Positions 1 to 11,929 of a stretch of 64,000 bases of DNA are shown here, in pieces. Origin of the DNA: Cenococcum geophilum 1.58 (Eukaryota; Ascomycota; Dothideomycetes; Gloniales; Gloniaceae); the NCBI GenBank assembly GCA_001692895.1, contig KV748220.1, positions 310,001 to 374,000 of the forward strand, in the 5' to 3' direction. The stretch's first letter is position 1. Each line of letters starts with the position of its first letter. Position numbers and translations under genes: made by a program. Below the pieces are notes generated by a model. That model was not told the DNA's origin. It was given only the letters and a program-made list of their open reading frames with translations, and searched no databases.

Positions 1-2
1 CG

Positions 3-640
3 CTTAAAGCGGTTAGCTATAGAGTATACGCAGAGGAACTCCTTCTTTACTTATGCTAATAGTATTAGTAGGTAGGAGCCAGCTAGCTTAATTCTAAGGT
101 AAGGATTAAAGCTATAGTTTATAAAAAACAGGGAGATACCTATACTCTTATTAACTTAGTTATTTATAGCAAACTTAATAAGTGGCAGGTAGTTAACCTA
201 GTTGTTTTATATAAAGCTAACAAAAGTATAAAGGTATTTATTTACGGCAGCGTTAATAATTTTAGTTTAGCCGTCTATTTTTAGGTGTTAGGCTAAGCTT
301 AATTATAAGATTATCTTAAGGCGTTTACTTAGTTATTGCTAGAAGTCGCTAATAAATTATATACCGTAATTAGAGATAATCGTGCTTAGTATACTGTAAA
401 GCTTATATACGTTATTAACAAAGCTATTAACTAGCTCCTTTATTAAGAGTCCTATTACTAAAATAAGGTATTATATTTTAGTTAGGCAGTCTATAATAAT
501 AAGGATATATTTATATACCTTACTATAGCGTTAGTATACCAGCAGCGTTATAATATAGTTAATTAAGATATTAGTCTATAGGTGGATAGGTAATTTTAGT
601 ATCTTTAAAAAAACTAGGTGGGATAGAACAGGGGGTCTTA
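3..640 (+). pseudogene. Unrecognised RIP-degraded coding remnant
   Basis: One frame starting at base 3 reads as protein-like sequence for about 200 codons, interrupted only by TAA/TAG codons of the kind RIP makes from glutamine codons. Visible stretches include KVRIKAIVYKKQGDTYTLI, NKWQVVNLVVLYKANK and LLLEVANKLYTVIRDNRA. I do not recognise the family. There is no zinc knuckle, DDE triad, RT block or membrane segment. It continues off the left edge, so start and full length are unknown. It lies opposite in strand to Gypsy fossil Y, whose pol tail stops just to the right, so it may belong to an element that interrupted Y. It could be a gag or accessory frame of a mobile element or a RIP-hit duplicated host gene. 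Confidence 0.4.
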
Positions 641-869
641 GTATAAAAGTATAGGGCATAGTTTTTAACAAAGGTAGCTATAAACTAGGAGATTTCTAGC
701 TACCAGTATATTTAGTTTAAAAGGTTAAAAGTCTTAACCTAGCTAGGGTAACTAGCGAGGCCGCTACTATAAAAGTAATAGGTAACTTTTAGGTAAAGGT
801 TTAGGGCGTTAGGGATAAAGAGATATTAGTAAAAGTAGATCTGTTTATTAACAATACTATATTCTAACT

Positions 870-1600
870 TATTATAATAGAGTAATTTCCTAATCTTCTT
901 TAGCTAACAGCGAGCTTTCTAATTATATAGGGCCGCCACTATATCTTTTACAAGTTCATTTTCCTAGTATCCTAGCTAAATTAACTTATTTAGTAACTTT
1001 TCGGCTATTTTAGGGTCTAGAGCGGCTATAAACTCCGCGTTATTAAAGTTGTGGGACTTATATAGTAATTCTTCTAAGATTATAGGGTTAACTTTTTAGG
1101 GTGGTATAATAACTTAGGCTTAGTAGCGGAGGCGTTTATTATTAGCGTCCTTAGGCCTTATTCCTAGTAGCTAGCTTAGGGCATTAGGGAGCGTAGCTTT
1201 ACTACTAAGTCTATATATAATTATAAAGTTAAACTATAAAAGAAACTCTGCCTACTAGACTTAGCGCTAATTTAGCTACTTAGTAATTATAAACGTCTAT
1301 AGGTTCTTATGGTCGGTAATAATTTTAAACAGCTCCTTAGTCCCTTGCAGCTTAGGACGCTATTCCTCTAAAGCCTTAATAATAGCTAAGAGTTCTTTAT
1401 TATAGATCTTATAGTTATACTCTAGCGTAAAGTACTTTATAAAGAAGAATATAACCAGTCTTAATTTACCATTATTATTATATTAGGAAAGGACTTCACT
1501 AAAAGCCTAATTTAATATATCTATCTCTACCACTATTTTCTTTATATAGTTATAGTATGCTAGTACTAGTACTAAAGTAAAGGCTCCCTTAAGGGCCTTA
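870..1600 (-). pseudogene. RNase H and connector region of Gypsy Y
   Basis: On the minus strand the Ty3/Gypsy RNase H signature is plain around 1300-1560: an acidic start block, then the phrases corresponding to NYEIYDKELLAI and to a TDHKNL-type motif. Leftwards it runs into the linker that precedes integrase in this class, with a long divergent tail to about 870. RNase H degrades the RNA strand of the RNA/DNA hybrid during reverse transcription. It joins directly to the RT block on the right. The copy is decayed and not functional. Confidence 0.75.
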
Positions 1601-2620
1601 AACGATTTAGCTTATTTTGGTCCCTATAGCTATCTAATATCCTTCTTTAGGAGTTTTATTATAGGTATAGTAACGGCAAAGTAGCCTTAGATAAATTATT
1701 AGTAGAACTTCGCGAAGCCGAGAAATTATTATAGTTCTTTAATTAATATTAGGTCCTTCTATTCCTATAAGGCCTATACTTTCTTAGGGTCTATAGTTAT
1801 ACTATTAGTTAAGATTATTAAGCTAAGGTATTTTGTTTTAGTAGGGTAGAACTTAAACTTATTAATATTAATCTAAAGTCTAGCATTACCAAGTCTTTAG
1901 ATAACTTTATTTATATACTTAGTATACTTAGCGCGTATTTTAAAAAAGACAAGGACGTTATTAAGGTAGGCAGTATAGTAGTTATTAAGGGCGTTATATA
2001 GAATATAGTTAATATAGTTTTAAAATATAGCGAGTGTATTATAGAGGCCAAATAATATAACTAGTATCTTATAGAGTCTAAACTGGGTAATAAATGCTAT
2101 AAGCTACTTATAGTCCTTTATAATCCAGATCTAGTTAAACGTAGCAATTATATTAAGTTTAGTAAAGTACTTAGCACTATAAAGTGCATTAAGTGTCTTA
2201 TAAATTAGTAGCAGTAGGTACCAATTTTTAATAGTAACTATATTTAGGCCTTAGTAGTTATAGCAGATTTATATACTACTGCTAGGCTTAGTAGTAAGGA
2301 GGAGTAGTATAGTAGCTAGTAAGGTTAATTCGCGGATAAAACCCTTATCTAGTATCTTATTAATCCACTTCTTTATATACTTAAGTTTAGTAGGTAAAAG
2401 TAGTTAATTTTTATAGTACGGGGCCTAGTTTCTAGGGATAATCTTAATTTTATAGTCCTATAGTTAGTAAGGGGGCAGCTTATCTATATTTTTAGGGAAG
2501 AAGTGCTTAATATATTTATAATACTTCTTTAGTAGGCGTTATAGAATATCTTTACGGGTTAATCCTGGTTTGCCTTTTAGGAATTTTTTAATATTAGTAT
2601 TAACTATCTTCTAATATAAA
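1600..2620 (-). pseudogene. Reverse transcriptase of Gypsy Y
   Basis: The minus strand carries the Gypsy RT blocks in order between the protease region and RNase H, with a palm region near 1900-2250 and the thumb and connection merging into RNase H below 1800. RT copies the element RNA into DNA inside the particle. The assignment rests on order and residual motifs rather than an open frame. It is broken by many RIP-type changes. Confidence 0.7.
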
Positions 2621-3439
2621 AGCTTAGGCTTAGTTTTTAAATTTATCTTAAGGAAGTTATAAAAATAGGGGGGGGGCACTTTACAGGCTTTCTTTATTAT
2701 ATAGTCGCCTTCTACTAGCTAGCGGAAAGACCTTTTTAATAGGTTTAGTACTTCTATTAGGCCTATAGGCAGCTCTTTAAGTAGCTATTAGTGCTTATCT
2801 TATTTAACTAGTTCTATTAGCTCCGCTATATAAATCCTTATTACCTTTACGTCTTTTTATTTATAGAACCGGGTAAAATTAATAGCATAAGTATATTTAA
2901 TATTGTCTAAGTTAGGGCGTATCTAGTTCTCTAGTACTACGGCTAGGCTAGTATAGCTTAGTTAGCCTAGGGGGGCGGAAGCAAGGCGGTGGCCCTATAT
3001 AGTATACGCGGGAGATAGGTATAAGGTTAGGTATTATAGTGGCGCGGTTTCTATTATCCGGGTTTTAATAGTTCTATAACCAGTCCTTACTATAACGCGA
3101 GCTATAGTGTACGTATATAGCATATAGCTTAGTTTTAGGTATTAGGCTAGGCGACTAGGGTTTAAATAGTGCCTAGGTTAGGGTTAGATTTTTAATAATA
3201 GCGGCGTAAAGCGGACCTTCTTCCTTAGTCTTAGCAGGGCTAGCTAGCCTATTATTTTAATCTAAAGTGCTAGGGTAGTCCAGTCTTCTACTATTTTATT
3301 ACTTTATAGCTATATAGGCTTTATATATAGTCCTAGGCACTAGGCTTAGTAGTACTAAGTATCTATATAGGGCGTCCCTACTACTGTTGGTTATCCCCCA
3401 CAGGAGGTAGTACCTAGAGTAATAGTCTAAGTTAAAGCG

Positions 3440-3830
3440 GATTTTAAGTTTCCTAAAGCTAGGACAGGGCTTATACTTCTAAAGCTAAGGTATACCTAGG
3501 ATAATTAGGGTAGTAGGTAAGAGTTTAGTAATAAAAAAGAGTATAGCTTTAGTATAGAGGCCAATTAATATTTAGGTGGTAAAGTAGTCTATAATAAGCG
3601 AAGTTAGGATACTATTTATAAGGCGTAGTAGCCTAGGTGCTAATAGCTTCTTAATTATAACGTTATACTTTCTTATAATAGACTCTATATTAATAAATGC
3701 TATTATAGTACTACCGGAGTCTACTAGGCTTACTATATTAATATAAACTTAGGGGTATAGATTATATAATAAGGAGAGTTAGGTTTAAATAAGGATTAAT
3801 TTCTTATTACTATTTACTAATCTAAGATTA
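3440..3830 (-). pseudogene. Retroviral-type aspartic protease of Gypsy Y
   Basis: The minus strand shows an aspartic protease active-site neighbourhood (ALVDSGST-type, about 3690-3720), followed about 80 residues later by the ILGIP-W phrase that is the conserved GxPWL element of Gypsy proteases. This enzyme would process the Gag-Pol polyprotein. It lies between gag on its right and RT on its left, as expected. The rest of 2620-3440 is the poorly conserved protease-RT spacer. The copy is a decayed fossil. Confidence 0.7.
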
Positions 3831-4149
3831 AGTAGCAGCTTACTAATAAAAAGGACTAATTAATCTAGTAATAGGGACCTAATCTTCTTATCTTCCTCCT
3901 TATATAGTTTAAACACTTAAACGCAACTTAGTTTAAGGGTTTACCTTTTAACAACTAGGGTATAGAGCTGTTTTAGTAAAGCGGTCTAGTATCTATCTAG
4001 CTAGCGGTATCGGTCTTAGTTTTAGTTGGGGTATAGAAAAATAATACCTTACTAATAACGTGGCCGTATTTGTATTCGCTAGCGCGGAGTTACTAATACT
4101 GGGCGTTATTAATAGGTTAGGCTCCTATATAGGGTATAGTTTAAAGTAA

Positions 4150-5405
4150 CTAAGCCATAGGGTTAAAGGGGGGGGGGTTGTCCGCTATAGCTATAATAGG
4201 CTCCGCGGTTACCGCGTTTATAATAAACTTTATAATTACCGCATCCGCGGTTATTAGTTCGCGTCGTTTAATAGGGTAGTATTAGGACTAGGTTTACTAT
4301 TTTAGCGGGGTTATAGGCGTTCTTTTAGTAGCTAGGCAGGCCACGGATAAAGTATAATCTATTATTAACGCGGCGCTTACGCTCCATATCTAAAATTCTA
4401 TTAAGGTTTATAGGTTCTCTAGTTACTACTAGGGTTAGGGTTAATATAGGGGCAGAGGCTTAGATAGGTAGGCGGTAGTTAGCGTTCTTCTTAAGGTTGG
4501 CTTAGTATATATAGTTTGCAAGGTTTTTAGCAAATATATTTATCTACTTACTCTAACTTATATAATTACTATTATTAATTTTATAGGTAAGTTTAAGTAC
4601 TAGCTCTTCTATTTTTAGAGAGATAAACTTTTAAAGTAGGTCCACCTTCTATTTATTTATTTTCTTAACGCGGACTATTAGCTTATTAAGCTCTCCCTTT
4701 TAGGACTAGTAATTACGCTCGCCCTAAGGGAAATGGTTAAGCTTATTCTTTATAACCTAGGTTATATTAAGGACCTTATAGTAGGCAGTAAGGTTTTTAA
4801 GTATATCTTCCTTAGTGGGCCATTTCTATATAGATATATTGTTTAGGTTCTCGTATATAAGCTCTAGGCCCTACTTAATAAACTTATAGGCCTTATTCTC
4901 TAGTATATCTAAGATATAAAAGATCTAGGACTAAACTATATTAAAGTAATCCCGGTCCTGGTTAAAGACTCCTTTAATCTTAATATACCAGGTCTTAAAA
5001 TTAGCTTATTATTTTAGCGGGGTACCTTTTCCGCTAAATATTAGTGGGTCTTTAAATCTCCGTTTTTTCTACTAGGTTACTACCGTTGTTATAGGGGTTA
5101 ATTGTTTTAGAACGGCAATAGTCTCTATCTAGGAGTTAATAGTTCCTATCTAAAAAGTAATAAGGGCACTAAGGTTTTCGTTAGCTTTTTTATTAGCGGT
5201 GTTTATATTATATATACACTGTAGTCCTACTTTAATATTGTTAAGGAACTCGTTGGTATAGTTAATAAGGGTAAGGTAAGCTTTACTAAGCTTAAAGGTC
5301 TTAAGGTATAATAAGGAGCGGCGGATTATCTATATAATATTAGGGTATATCTCTATAAAGAGGTCTGCAAAAACATTACAGGGGTTTTAGGTTTTAGCCA
5401 TTTTA
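4150..5405 (-). pseudogene. gag of Gypsy Y
   Basis: Reading left from a candidate start near 5405 (MAKT...), the minus strand has a helical, charged protein with the phrase FSGKGTPLK followed by a tryptophan-rich block. This resembles the retrotransposon gag/capsid domain found in fungal Gypsy elements. It would form the virus-like particle. Low-complexity C and G runs near 4165 sit toward its C-terminal end. The copy is broken by many changes; the position upstream of protease supports the call. Confidence 0.65.
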
Positions 5406-5469
5406 GTATTATTAGTATTACCTATTTAGGCGCTAGGTAAAAACTAAGGATTATTCTAAAATTATACTA

Positions 5470-5776
5470 AAGATATATTAGTTTTAGTAGAGGCGCGCGT
5501 AGGTCGCGATTACTTTAGGGTAAAGGTTAATTGGCTAGGGTATAGGGAATTAGTGATTGTAATAAGGCGTAAATTAGAGATACTATAAACTGTTATAGTG
5601 CTATAATAAAGTAGACTAAATAACTACATTATAATATAAAGAGGGGAAGAAGGTAGAAAGGGGGTATTATATATAAATAGTAGGGCCGGCCGCTAAGTCA
5701 CTAGTAGTGGGCTAGCTAATAGTAGAAAATAGTACGAGATAGTATAAAACAGTATGCGTTAGGTCAGTGCCGTAAT
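5470..5776 (-). repeat. Candidate 5' LTR of Gypsy Y
   Basis: Upstream of gag (to its right on the + strand) is a non-coding block ending in a CAGTGCCGTAATATA motif. On the element strand this reads as an LTR start of the TGT-ATTACGGCACTG type, similar to the start of the Z element LTR. The partner LTR is not in the window, so the limits are estimates. Confidence 0.45.
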
Positions 5777-5789
5777 ATATACTAAGTAG

Positions 5790-6320
5790 TAAGTTTAAGT
5801 GCGTTAGTTTAGGTTCTAATAGCTAATAGACTAGGTTCCTAAGGCCTTTTATAGCTGCCTAAATAAGCTACTTACCCTTATTAATAGGGCTAAACGCCGG
5901 TGGGTTATTAGTGGGGACACGGCTAACCTTAATTCTTACGTCGCTACCGCCTAGGAGTCCTTTATAAAGGATATTAAGGCCTTAGTACGCACTGGCGCTA
6001 AGTATTATTTCCACTAGCGCCTAAAGGGCGAAGACTTTCCCCTACTCTAAGTGCAGGAATTATAGGCCATCTATTATACTTTTAAAGGAATTCTTAACGT
6101 AATACACGCTTTAGTATATATTATAGCGTAAGTATTTCGCCGTTATAGCGTATACTAATAGTACCTATAGCCTAATATGCCTCCTATTATAAGGGATAAG
6201 GAGGAGAATAAGGGTAAGGAGGATAAGGAGGAGAGAGAGGAGGATAAGGAGGAAGAGGAAGATAAGGAGGAGGAAGGAGGGGAAGAAAAAAAGGATTTAG
6301 TAGAGCTATAGAGTATCTAT
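5790..6320 (+). pseudogene. Unrecognised coding remnant with acidic Lys/Glu tail
   Basis: A + strand frame of about 170 codons is protein-like apart from RIP-type TAA/TAG codons. Visible pieces include DIKALVRTGAKYYFH and FKGILNVIHALVYIIA, and it ends in a long Lys/Glu/Asp run encoded by a GGATAAGGAGGA-like microsatellite. I do not recognise the family. It sits between the 5' LTR of Y and the 3' end of X, on the opposite strand to both. It could be a gag-like frame, an accessory ORF, or antisense content of the missing X 3' end. The acidic tail suggests a nucleic-acid or histone-interacting protein at most, and that is speculative. Confidence 0.4.
6190..6310 (+). repeat. Purine microsatellite (GGATAAGGAGGA-like)
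   Basis: A run of about 120 bases is almost purely purine on the + strand, built from imperfect GGA/TAAGGA units. It encodes the acidic tail of the remnant described at 5790-6320. It might be mistaken for a polypurine tract, but it is far longer and on the wrong strand for X. Confidence 0.8.
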
Positions 6321-6399
6321 ATTTTTATTAGCGTACTACTATTACTCTACCATCGTTCCGTCGTCGCCCTACTAGTAGGGTATAATCCTAGTTATAATT

Positions 6400-8155
6400 A
6401 AAAGTTTTTTATTCTCCTACTTACTTTCTTTTCTATTTACCCTTTAGGATAAAGTAACTATTATATATCTCCTTTGCGTCCTTATTAATATCCTCTACTA
6501 GGACCTATTTATTATACTTTTCTAGCTAGTCTTTTTACTTAACTAGGTACTATAGGGTTTGGTTACGTCCCTTTCTTCTATATACTTCTTCTACCTTATA
6601 TTAGTCCTTTTAGTCCTTTTAATTATTTAGCTTAATAGGCCCTAGTAAAGGGTCTCTAATAGTACCTTTATATTATTTATATAGCTTTAGTAAGCTAATA
6701 TAGAATACTAAGTAGATATAGTAAGACATAGGTAGATATAGCTAGTATGCTTACTTTCTAACTAGTTTGGCTATACTAAAAGGTCTAATAAAGCGTGCTG
6801 TAAGTTTCTTACTTAGCCTTTTTAGTTTAAGGTTCTTAGTTAATAGTAAGACTAGATCCCCTACTTTATATACCTATAGTTAGTAATAATAATTATAGTA
6901 TTTCGCCTATACCTTAGTAGTACTTTTCTAGCGTTTTGCTAGCGCTTTGTATTTAAGAGATATTTTTTTAATTCTCTTAAAGGCGGCTAGAATAGAACTA
7001 CTATTATCTACCTAGACCTTATATTCTAAACGCGGGTAAAACCTATAGTAGGTATAGAACGGGCTTATACCTATTATGCTATATTTAGTATTATTATAAG
7101 CGAATTCGGCTAGTAATAAAAGGCCTACCTAGTTGCTTTACTTTTTATTACAGAATATACAGAGGTAATACTCTAGGGTTTAGTTCTGGCGTTCTATTTA
7201 CCTATCCATTTATAGGTAAAAGGCCGTACTTAGCCTATATTTTATCTTTATAGTAAAGTATAGCTCTAACTAGAACTTACTAGTAAAGATACTACCGTAA
7301 TTAAATATAATCCCCCTAGGGGCTCTAAAACGGCGTACTACTTTATTAAAAAAGAAATCCGCGAGTTCGGTTATAGTAATAGTTTTTACTATAGGTAGAT
7401 ATAAGGCTATCTTAGTATAGCGGTCGACTATTATATATATTACGTTATATACCTTCTTGCCTTATTTACTAGGTAATAGGCCTATAATAAAGTCTATTAT
7501 AATTTCCTACTACGGCTAGTCTAGGTAAGATAGCGCTTAAAGCTTACTATAAGGGCGATATTAAGGTATATATATATATATATTGGTATATATTATAGGT
7601 AGAGATATAGTTTATAGCGTCCGTATTTATATTAGGCTAGTAGTATTTACATAAAAGGAGATCTAGAGTCTTTTTCTTACTAAAGTGGCTAGCTAGGGTA
7701 TTATTGTGGTAGATCTATAGGATCTTTATATAAACTGCTGGGTCTAGGGGTATATATAACCTCCTATAGTAATAAAGTAGTTTAGCGGAATTAAACTACT
7801 ATACTAGCTTTAAGTAGGCGCGTTAACAGCGTCTTGTAGTATCTACGCTGTTGCTGCGCTTTTATAGTATAAAGTTATCTTTAGTTTAAAGTCCTTTAAT
7901 AAGCTTAATAACTGTTTCCATATTAGACTTATAAGCACTCTCTTAAGTACTGGCTTCTTTAACTTAGGTCCTTATTACACGCTACTTAATAGTATATATA
8001 TAAGTTGCCTAATTAAACTGTAATACTATATAGCCTAGGCGTACCGCTATTAGGTTGCTAGCTTATAGCTATAAAAATAATACCTTTATAGAAGGCTCGC
8101 TTTCTTATATATCTAATAGGACTTTTATCTTAGGTTAGTGGCCCTATATTCCTAA
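6400..8155 (-). pseudogene. Integrase and chromodomain of Gypsy X
   Basis: The minus strand shows, right to left, a zinc-binding HHCC region (about 7560-7800), the DDE integrase core (about 7100-7560, with VDRYTK- and AEFAYNN-type phrases) and a chromodomain with a TLQYLVK-type strand near 6430-6640. Integrase joins element DNA to the host chromosome. The chromodomain of chromoviruses binds methylated histone H3 and steers insertion to heterochromatin, which fits the setting. Its upstream neighbour RNase H now lies 12.6 kb away, beyond element 1. Broken copy. Confidence 0.85.
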
Positions 8156-8571
8156 TATAACGGAACCTTATAGCAAGAACTACGGTGGGCTCGTTATTGG
8201 GCTAGGTGTGTAAGTAAAGCAAGTTAAAGTTAATAATCGTAATAATAACTAGTAAAGTGGTTGCCTAATAGATTAACTCTAATTATATTCTAAGAATTAC
8301 TATAAAGAAGGAGCTATATAGGTAGAGACTATGGTCCTTTAAATATACAACCGTACTCCTAAGAAATCCTTTTTATATATAATATACGTGTGCTCTATTT
8401 ACTTTGTTACGGATTATATAGATTATATAGATTACCCCACGTGACCTTAGTTACTATTTCTCGTTATATAGTTCTACTAGCTCTATCCTAGACCGTGCCT
8501 AAATTAACCAACTAGCTTCTTCTAACTCTTCTTTAAATAGTTATAATATTGTACTTAAAGCGTCTATAATA
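8156..8571 (-). repeat. 3' LTR of element 1 (416 bp)
   Basis: It matches LTR 20308-20732, is flanked outside by CCTAA and inside by a GAGGAGGGAGATAG polypurine tract (element strand). It is 9 bp shorter than its partner because it holds one fewer GATTATATA unit near 8412-8440. Confidence 0.93.
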
Positions 8572-9330
8572 CTATCTCCCTCCTCTCTATTTTTGTCCTT
8601 AAAGATTCTAAATATCTTTAGGTTGTTTACTAGAGGTATAATATCTATCTAATTAATTTGGTTAATATTATTGCTTATTATACCTAAAGCAATTTCTTCT
8701 TCCTTAACTGCTCGTCGTGCTCGCACTATTACTGCGATATTATCTCTTAGTGAGATTATACCGTCTCTGTGTTTCTATTGTTTAAAAAGAGGTTAGTTTA
8801 TATTACATTAGCGAACCTATTTTTATAATAATTATCCTCTTATTTAGAGTGCACTAAAGCAAATATTTATTTATTTTGTAATATTCGCTCTATCTCTAAT
8901 ACTAAATATATATAACCTATTACTCTTATTAGTTGTCTAGTTCCTTAATTAATTTATCTTAGGGTTTTATATTTAATCTGCTGCTATACGGCTAGATAAT
9001 AAACTGTTTATTACTTTAGCGGAACTATGCCGTTTTTAGGACGCTAAACGGGAGGCTACTAATGCTTAATAACCGGCCCTTAAGTCTCGTCTGGCGGCGT
9101 TTGCTTAGTTAATCCGTCTTAAGAAGGTTTATAAGAAGGTGCGTTCTAAAGAGTAGAAATTTATAGAATAGGGTCTATAGGAACTTAGTAATAAAAAAAT
9201 GGATTCTCTTTTAATAGAGAAGAAAATAGATCTAAGTAGTTCGGTAACTACTCTTTTTAGATCCCCCTTAGGTGACTTATTCTTTAGCGATCCTTTTTTA
9301 TTAATACTACCTAACCTAATCTCTTCCGAT
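8572..9330 (-). other. 3' untranslated region of element 1
   Basis: This stretch lies between the chromodomain end and the 3' LTR and has no recognisable domain. It matches 38710-39455 of element 2 and 62720-63434 of element 3, so it is a genuine part of the family rather than an insertion. It ends at the polypurine tract beside the LTR. Confidence 0.7.
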
Positions 9331-10600
9331 ACTTCTATACCTTTCCTATAATGTTCTTTAAATTCTCTAGTAGCTCCTAGGTAGTCTTAGTATAGCCTAT
9401 TTACTTAACCTTATACTATATTTTATTATTAACGCTCTTATAACTAATAATCTTTAAAACTTACTATTTATCTTCTTTCTATCCTCTATACGTGTCTGCT
9501 TTATAAACTAGTGGCTTAATATTCCTATATACTAGCTCTAGTATCGCAATATGCTATATAAGGTAGATTTTTATTTTAGCTAGTAGGTCTAATTTAAATG
9601 TAACTAGTGAAATCTCCTATATAATTTTAAAAGGTCCTAGTCTAATATAGTTTAATTTTTTACTTAATTATCAACTCTTAAAATTTTTATATAGTAGCTA
9701 TACTTTATCTCCCTCCTTAAGATCTAGTCCCTTAGATCTCTTAGTATTATAGTACTTTTTTATTCTTTTTTATACTTTCTTTACTAATTCTATAAGGTCT
9801 ATATAAAGATTTATTAATATCTTTATTCTTTCTTTAGCTATGCTACTCGTTTTCTTTGCTTACTATAGTAATAATAATATTCTTAGCTTATATCCGTAAT
9901 TTGCCTTAAATAGTAATATACCTATTCCTTCTTAAGGTGTTATATTATATGTAAACTATATAACTGGTAATAGTAATACCCAATTATTCTATATATAATT
10001 AATATAATGCCTTAGATACTGCTCTAGTATCTAGTTTAATCTTTCCGTTTAACTATCTATCTACGGATAATATATAGTAGAAGTTACTACTCTAACTCCT
10101 TATTCCGCTAAGAATACCTCTTAGAATACTACTATAAATCTTAAATCTCTGTCTAATATAATTTTACTTAGTACTCTATGCCTCGTAAATACTTCTTTAA
10201 TATAGATTCTAGCGATATCTTCTACTAATATCTCTTCTATGCATGCTATAAAGTATCCCCACTTTATAAGCTTATTTACTATTACTAAGATCGCGTTATA
10301 ATCTTGTCCGGTAATAGGGTCTCTTAACTTTAATAACTTAATAATAAAGTCCTATAATATAACCTCCTATGGTTTCTCTAATATCTTAATAGGTTATAGC
10401 CCTCTATATAGCTTATACCTTATTAGTTTATTCCTTTAGTAATTTAGATATTCCTTTATAACTTTTTATGCTAAGCCCTAAATTCCATTAATAATATACT
10501 CCTCTTAGGGTCTTAACACTAAGCCCGTGGCTCTATTATGTCCCTAAGTTATTCCCCTATAGAAATCCTCTATAAAATACTCTATTATACTTTTTAGGAT
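9330..10600 (-). pseudogene. Integrase and chromodomain of element 1
   Basis: On the minus strand, the integrase core with its HHCC region lies at about 9700-10580 and a chromodomain at about 9350-9510. Both align with 61480-62350 and 62540-62705 of element 3. Function as for other chromoviruses: integration and targeting to heterochromatin. Broken by many RIP-type changes. Confidence 0.85.
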
Positions 10601-10829
10601 ATACTTTACTTCTCAATTCTCGTATATATCCGTTTATAAATCTTTTAGCTATACTTCTAGAATCTTTTATACCTAAAAGCTCTTTAGTGTCTTATAGACT
10701 CTTTCTAGTTCCTTAATTTCCTAAGTTACTGTAATCTTTAGATAATTATACTTAATTAATCTATCTATGTCTTTTCGCAGTAAAGCCCTTAATGGCTTCT
10801 TATCGTTTTATAGTTCAGCCTTATAACTT

Positions 10830-11112
10830 AAAGTATCTACCTTTATGTTATTTATACCCTTAGTATACTAAATCTTAAAATAGTATTTTATAAGCATTTC
10901 TACCCATCTAATTTATCTTTAGTTAAGTTCCTTTATTATTAGAAATCCCATTAGGTTTTTATAATCTATTTTAACTATAAATAGTTTCTTTATACCTTAT
11001 AAGAATGCTCTCTATTTCTTTAGTACTATAACTATACTTAATAACTTCTTATTATAAATGTTATAGTTTAACTTTGGTAGTATTATCTTCTAACTATAAT
11101 ATGCTACTAGGT
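10830..11112 (-). pseudogene. RNase H of element 1, distal part (interrupted by LINE)
   Basis: The minus strand carries the C-terminal RNase H part. The LINE entered at 11112; the N-terminal part of the domain resumes at about 15745 and continues into RT. Positions correspond to element 3 about 60900-61220. Confidence 0.75.
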
Positions 11113-11750
11113 CGCCAGAGACTCGCTAAGGAGACGCCGGTCGAACGTATAGCTCCCTTATTGTTAGCATATATACACCAGGAATGCAAAAACTCCTTAT
11201 CCAAAAAGGTATCATTATAAATGGCCTTATATACGACGCAAGGCTCTATAACTATAAACTCCGCCTAGAATAATGCTACCGCTACGCACAATGGGGACAT
11301 ACCCAATCCACATGCGCAGCATAGGTGTGCTGCGGCTACTATGCAGGCCCCCATAATATAAGAAACTGCTTAAATTAAGACCAAACAAAATGCGTAAACT
11401 GCTACCGAAGCACACATAAGGTATAGGAGAGAGGAGACTGCATTAAATATAGGAGACGGAAGGTAAGGGCTTAACAGCTACGGGAATAACTGCACGCTAG
11501 GTTATATAAATGGAAACAACAGGCAATAAGCTAGGGGGGCGTAGGTGCCTTTTTAGCATTTCCTACCTTTAACACCGGGGGGCTAGGCCAGCCATCCCAA
11601 GCCTTAACGGGCTAGAAGCGTCGCCGCGCGATATTACCAGACTGTATAGGGATATAAGGGTTACAGGGGACATAAGGGAGAGGACGCCCTATAGGAAGAC
11701 TATTATAAACAGCTATAGTAAGCTTAAGACCAGGATAATTAAGAATTAGA
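11113..11750 (+). pseudogene. LINE ORF1 3' part (zinc-knuckle RNA-binding protein)
   Basis: Around 11250-11420 the + strand encodes Cys/His knuckles of the Tad1 ORF1 type. CYRYAQWGHTQSTC is followed by CCGYYAGPHNIRNC and then CVNCYRSTHK. ORF1 proteins bind element RNA and act as chaperones. The start of ORF1 is missing through 5' truncation. In the second knuckle one expected Cys reads as Tyr, in keeping with a G-to-A change. Downstream of the knuckles the frame is basic and ends by about 11750. Confidence 0.8.
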
Positions 11751-11929
11751 CTTAACGCGGTAAATATAATATTTACAGCCAACTCTTAAAGGGTATATAG
11801 CCAACTAGTAAGAATAGGGAAGGAACTAGAGATAATAATAGATTTAGATATAGAAGCGCTACTAGGAATATAAGACATAGGAATAGAAAGCTCTATATAA
11901 AATGAGTAGAAACTAGGATATAGATATAA

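Larger units (their letters stand above)
870..5776 (-). mobile_element. Ty3/Gypsy LTR retrotransposon fossil Y (5' part)
   Basis: On the minus strand, reading from right to left, come a candidate 5' LTR, gag, aspartic protease, reverse transcriptase and RNase H, which is the Ty3/Gypsy order. The integrase that should follow is absent: just left of base 870 the recognisable pol sequence ends and an unrelated + strand remnant begins. The copy is therefore incomplete within the window and broken by many RIP-type changes. Age: old by appearance, but RIP inflates divergence, so no date can be given. Confidence 0.8.

Noticed and set aside
6190-6310. Polypurine tract of X
   Set aside because: Too long, imperfect, and purine on the wrong strand for a minus-strand element.
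5777-6340. 3' LTR of X
   Set aside because: No similarity to any block near 42.6-43.4 kb that could be its partner, so not claimed.
11227-11415. Minus-strand open frame, with a sister at 26050-26238
   Set aside because: Antisense of the LINE ORF1 zinc knuckles.
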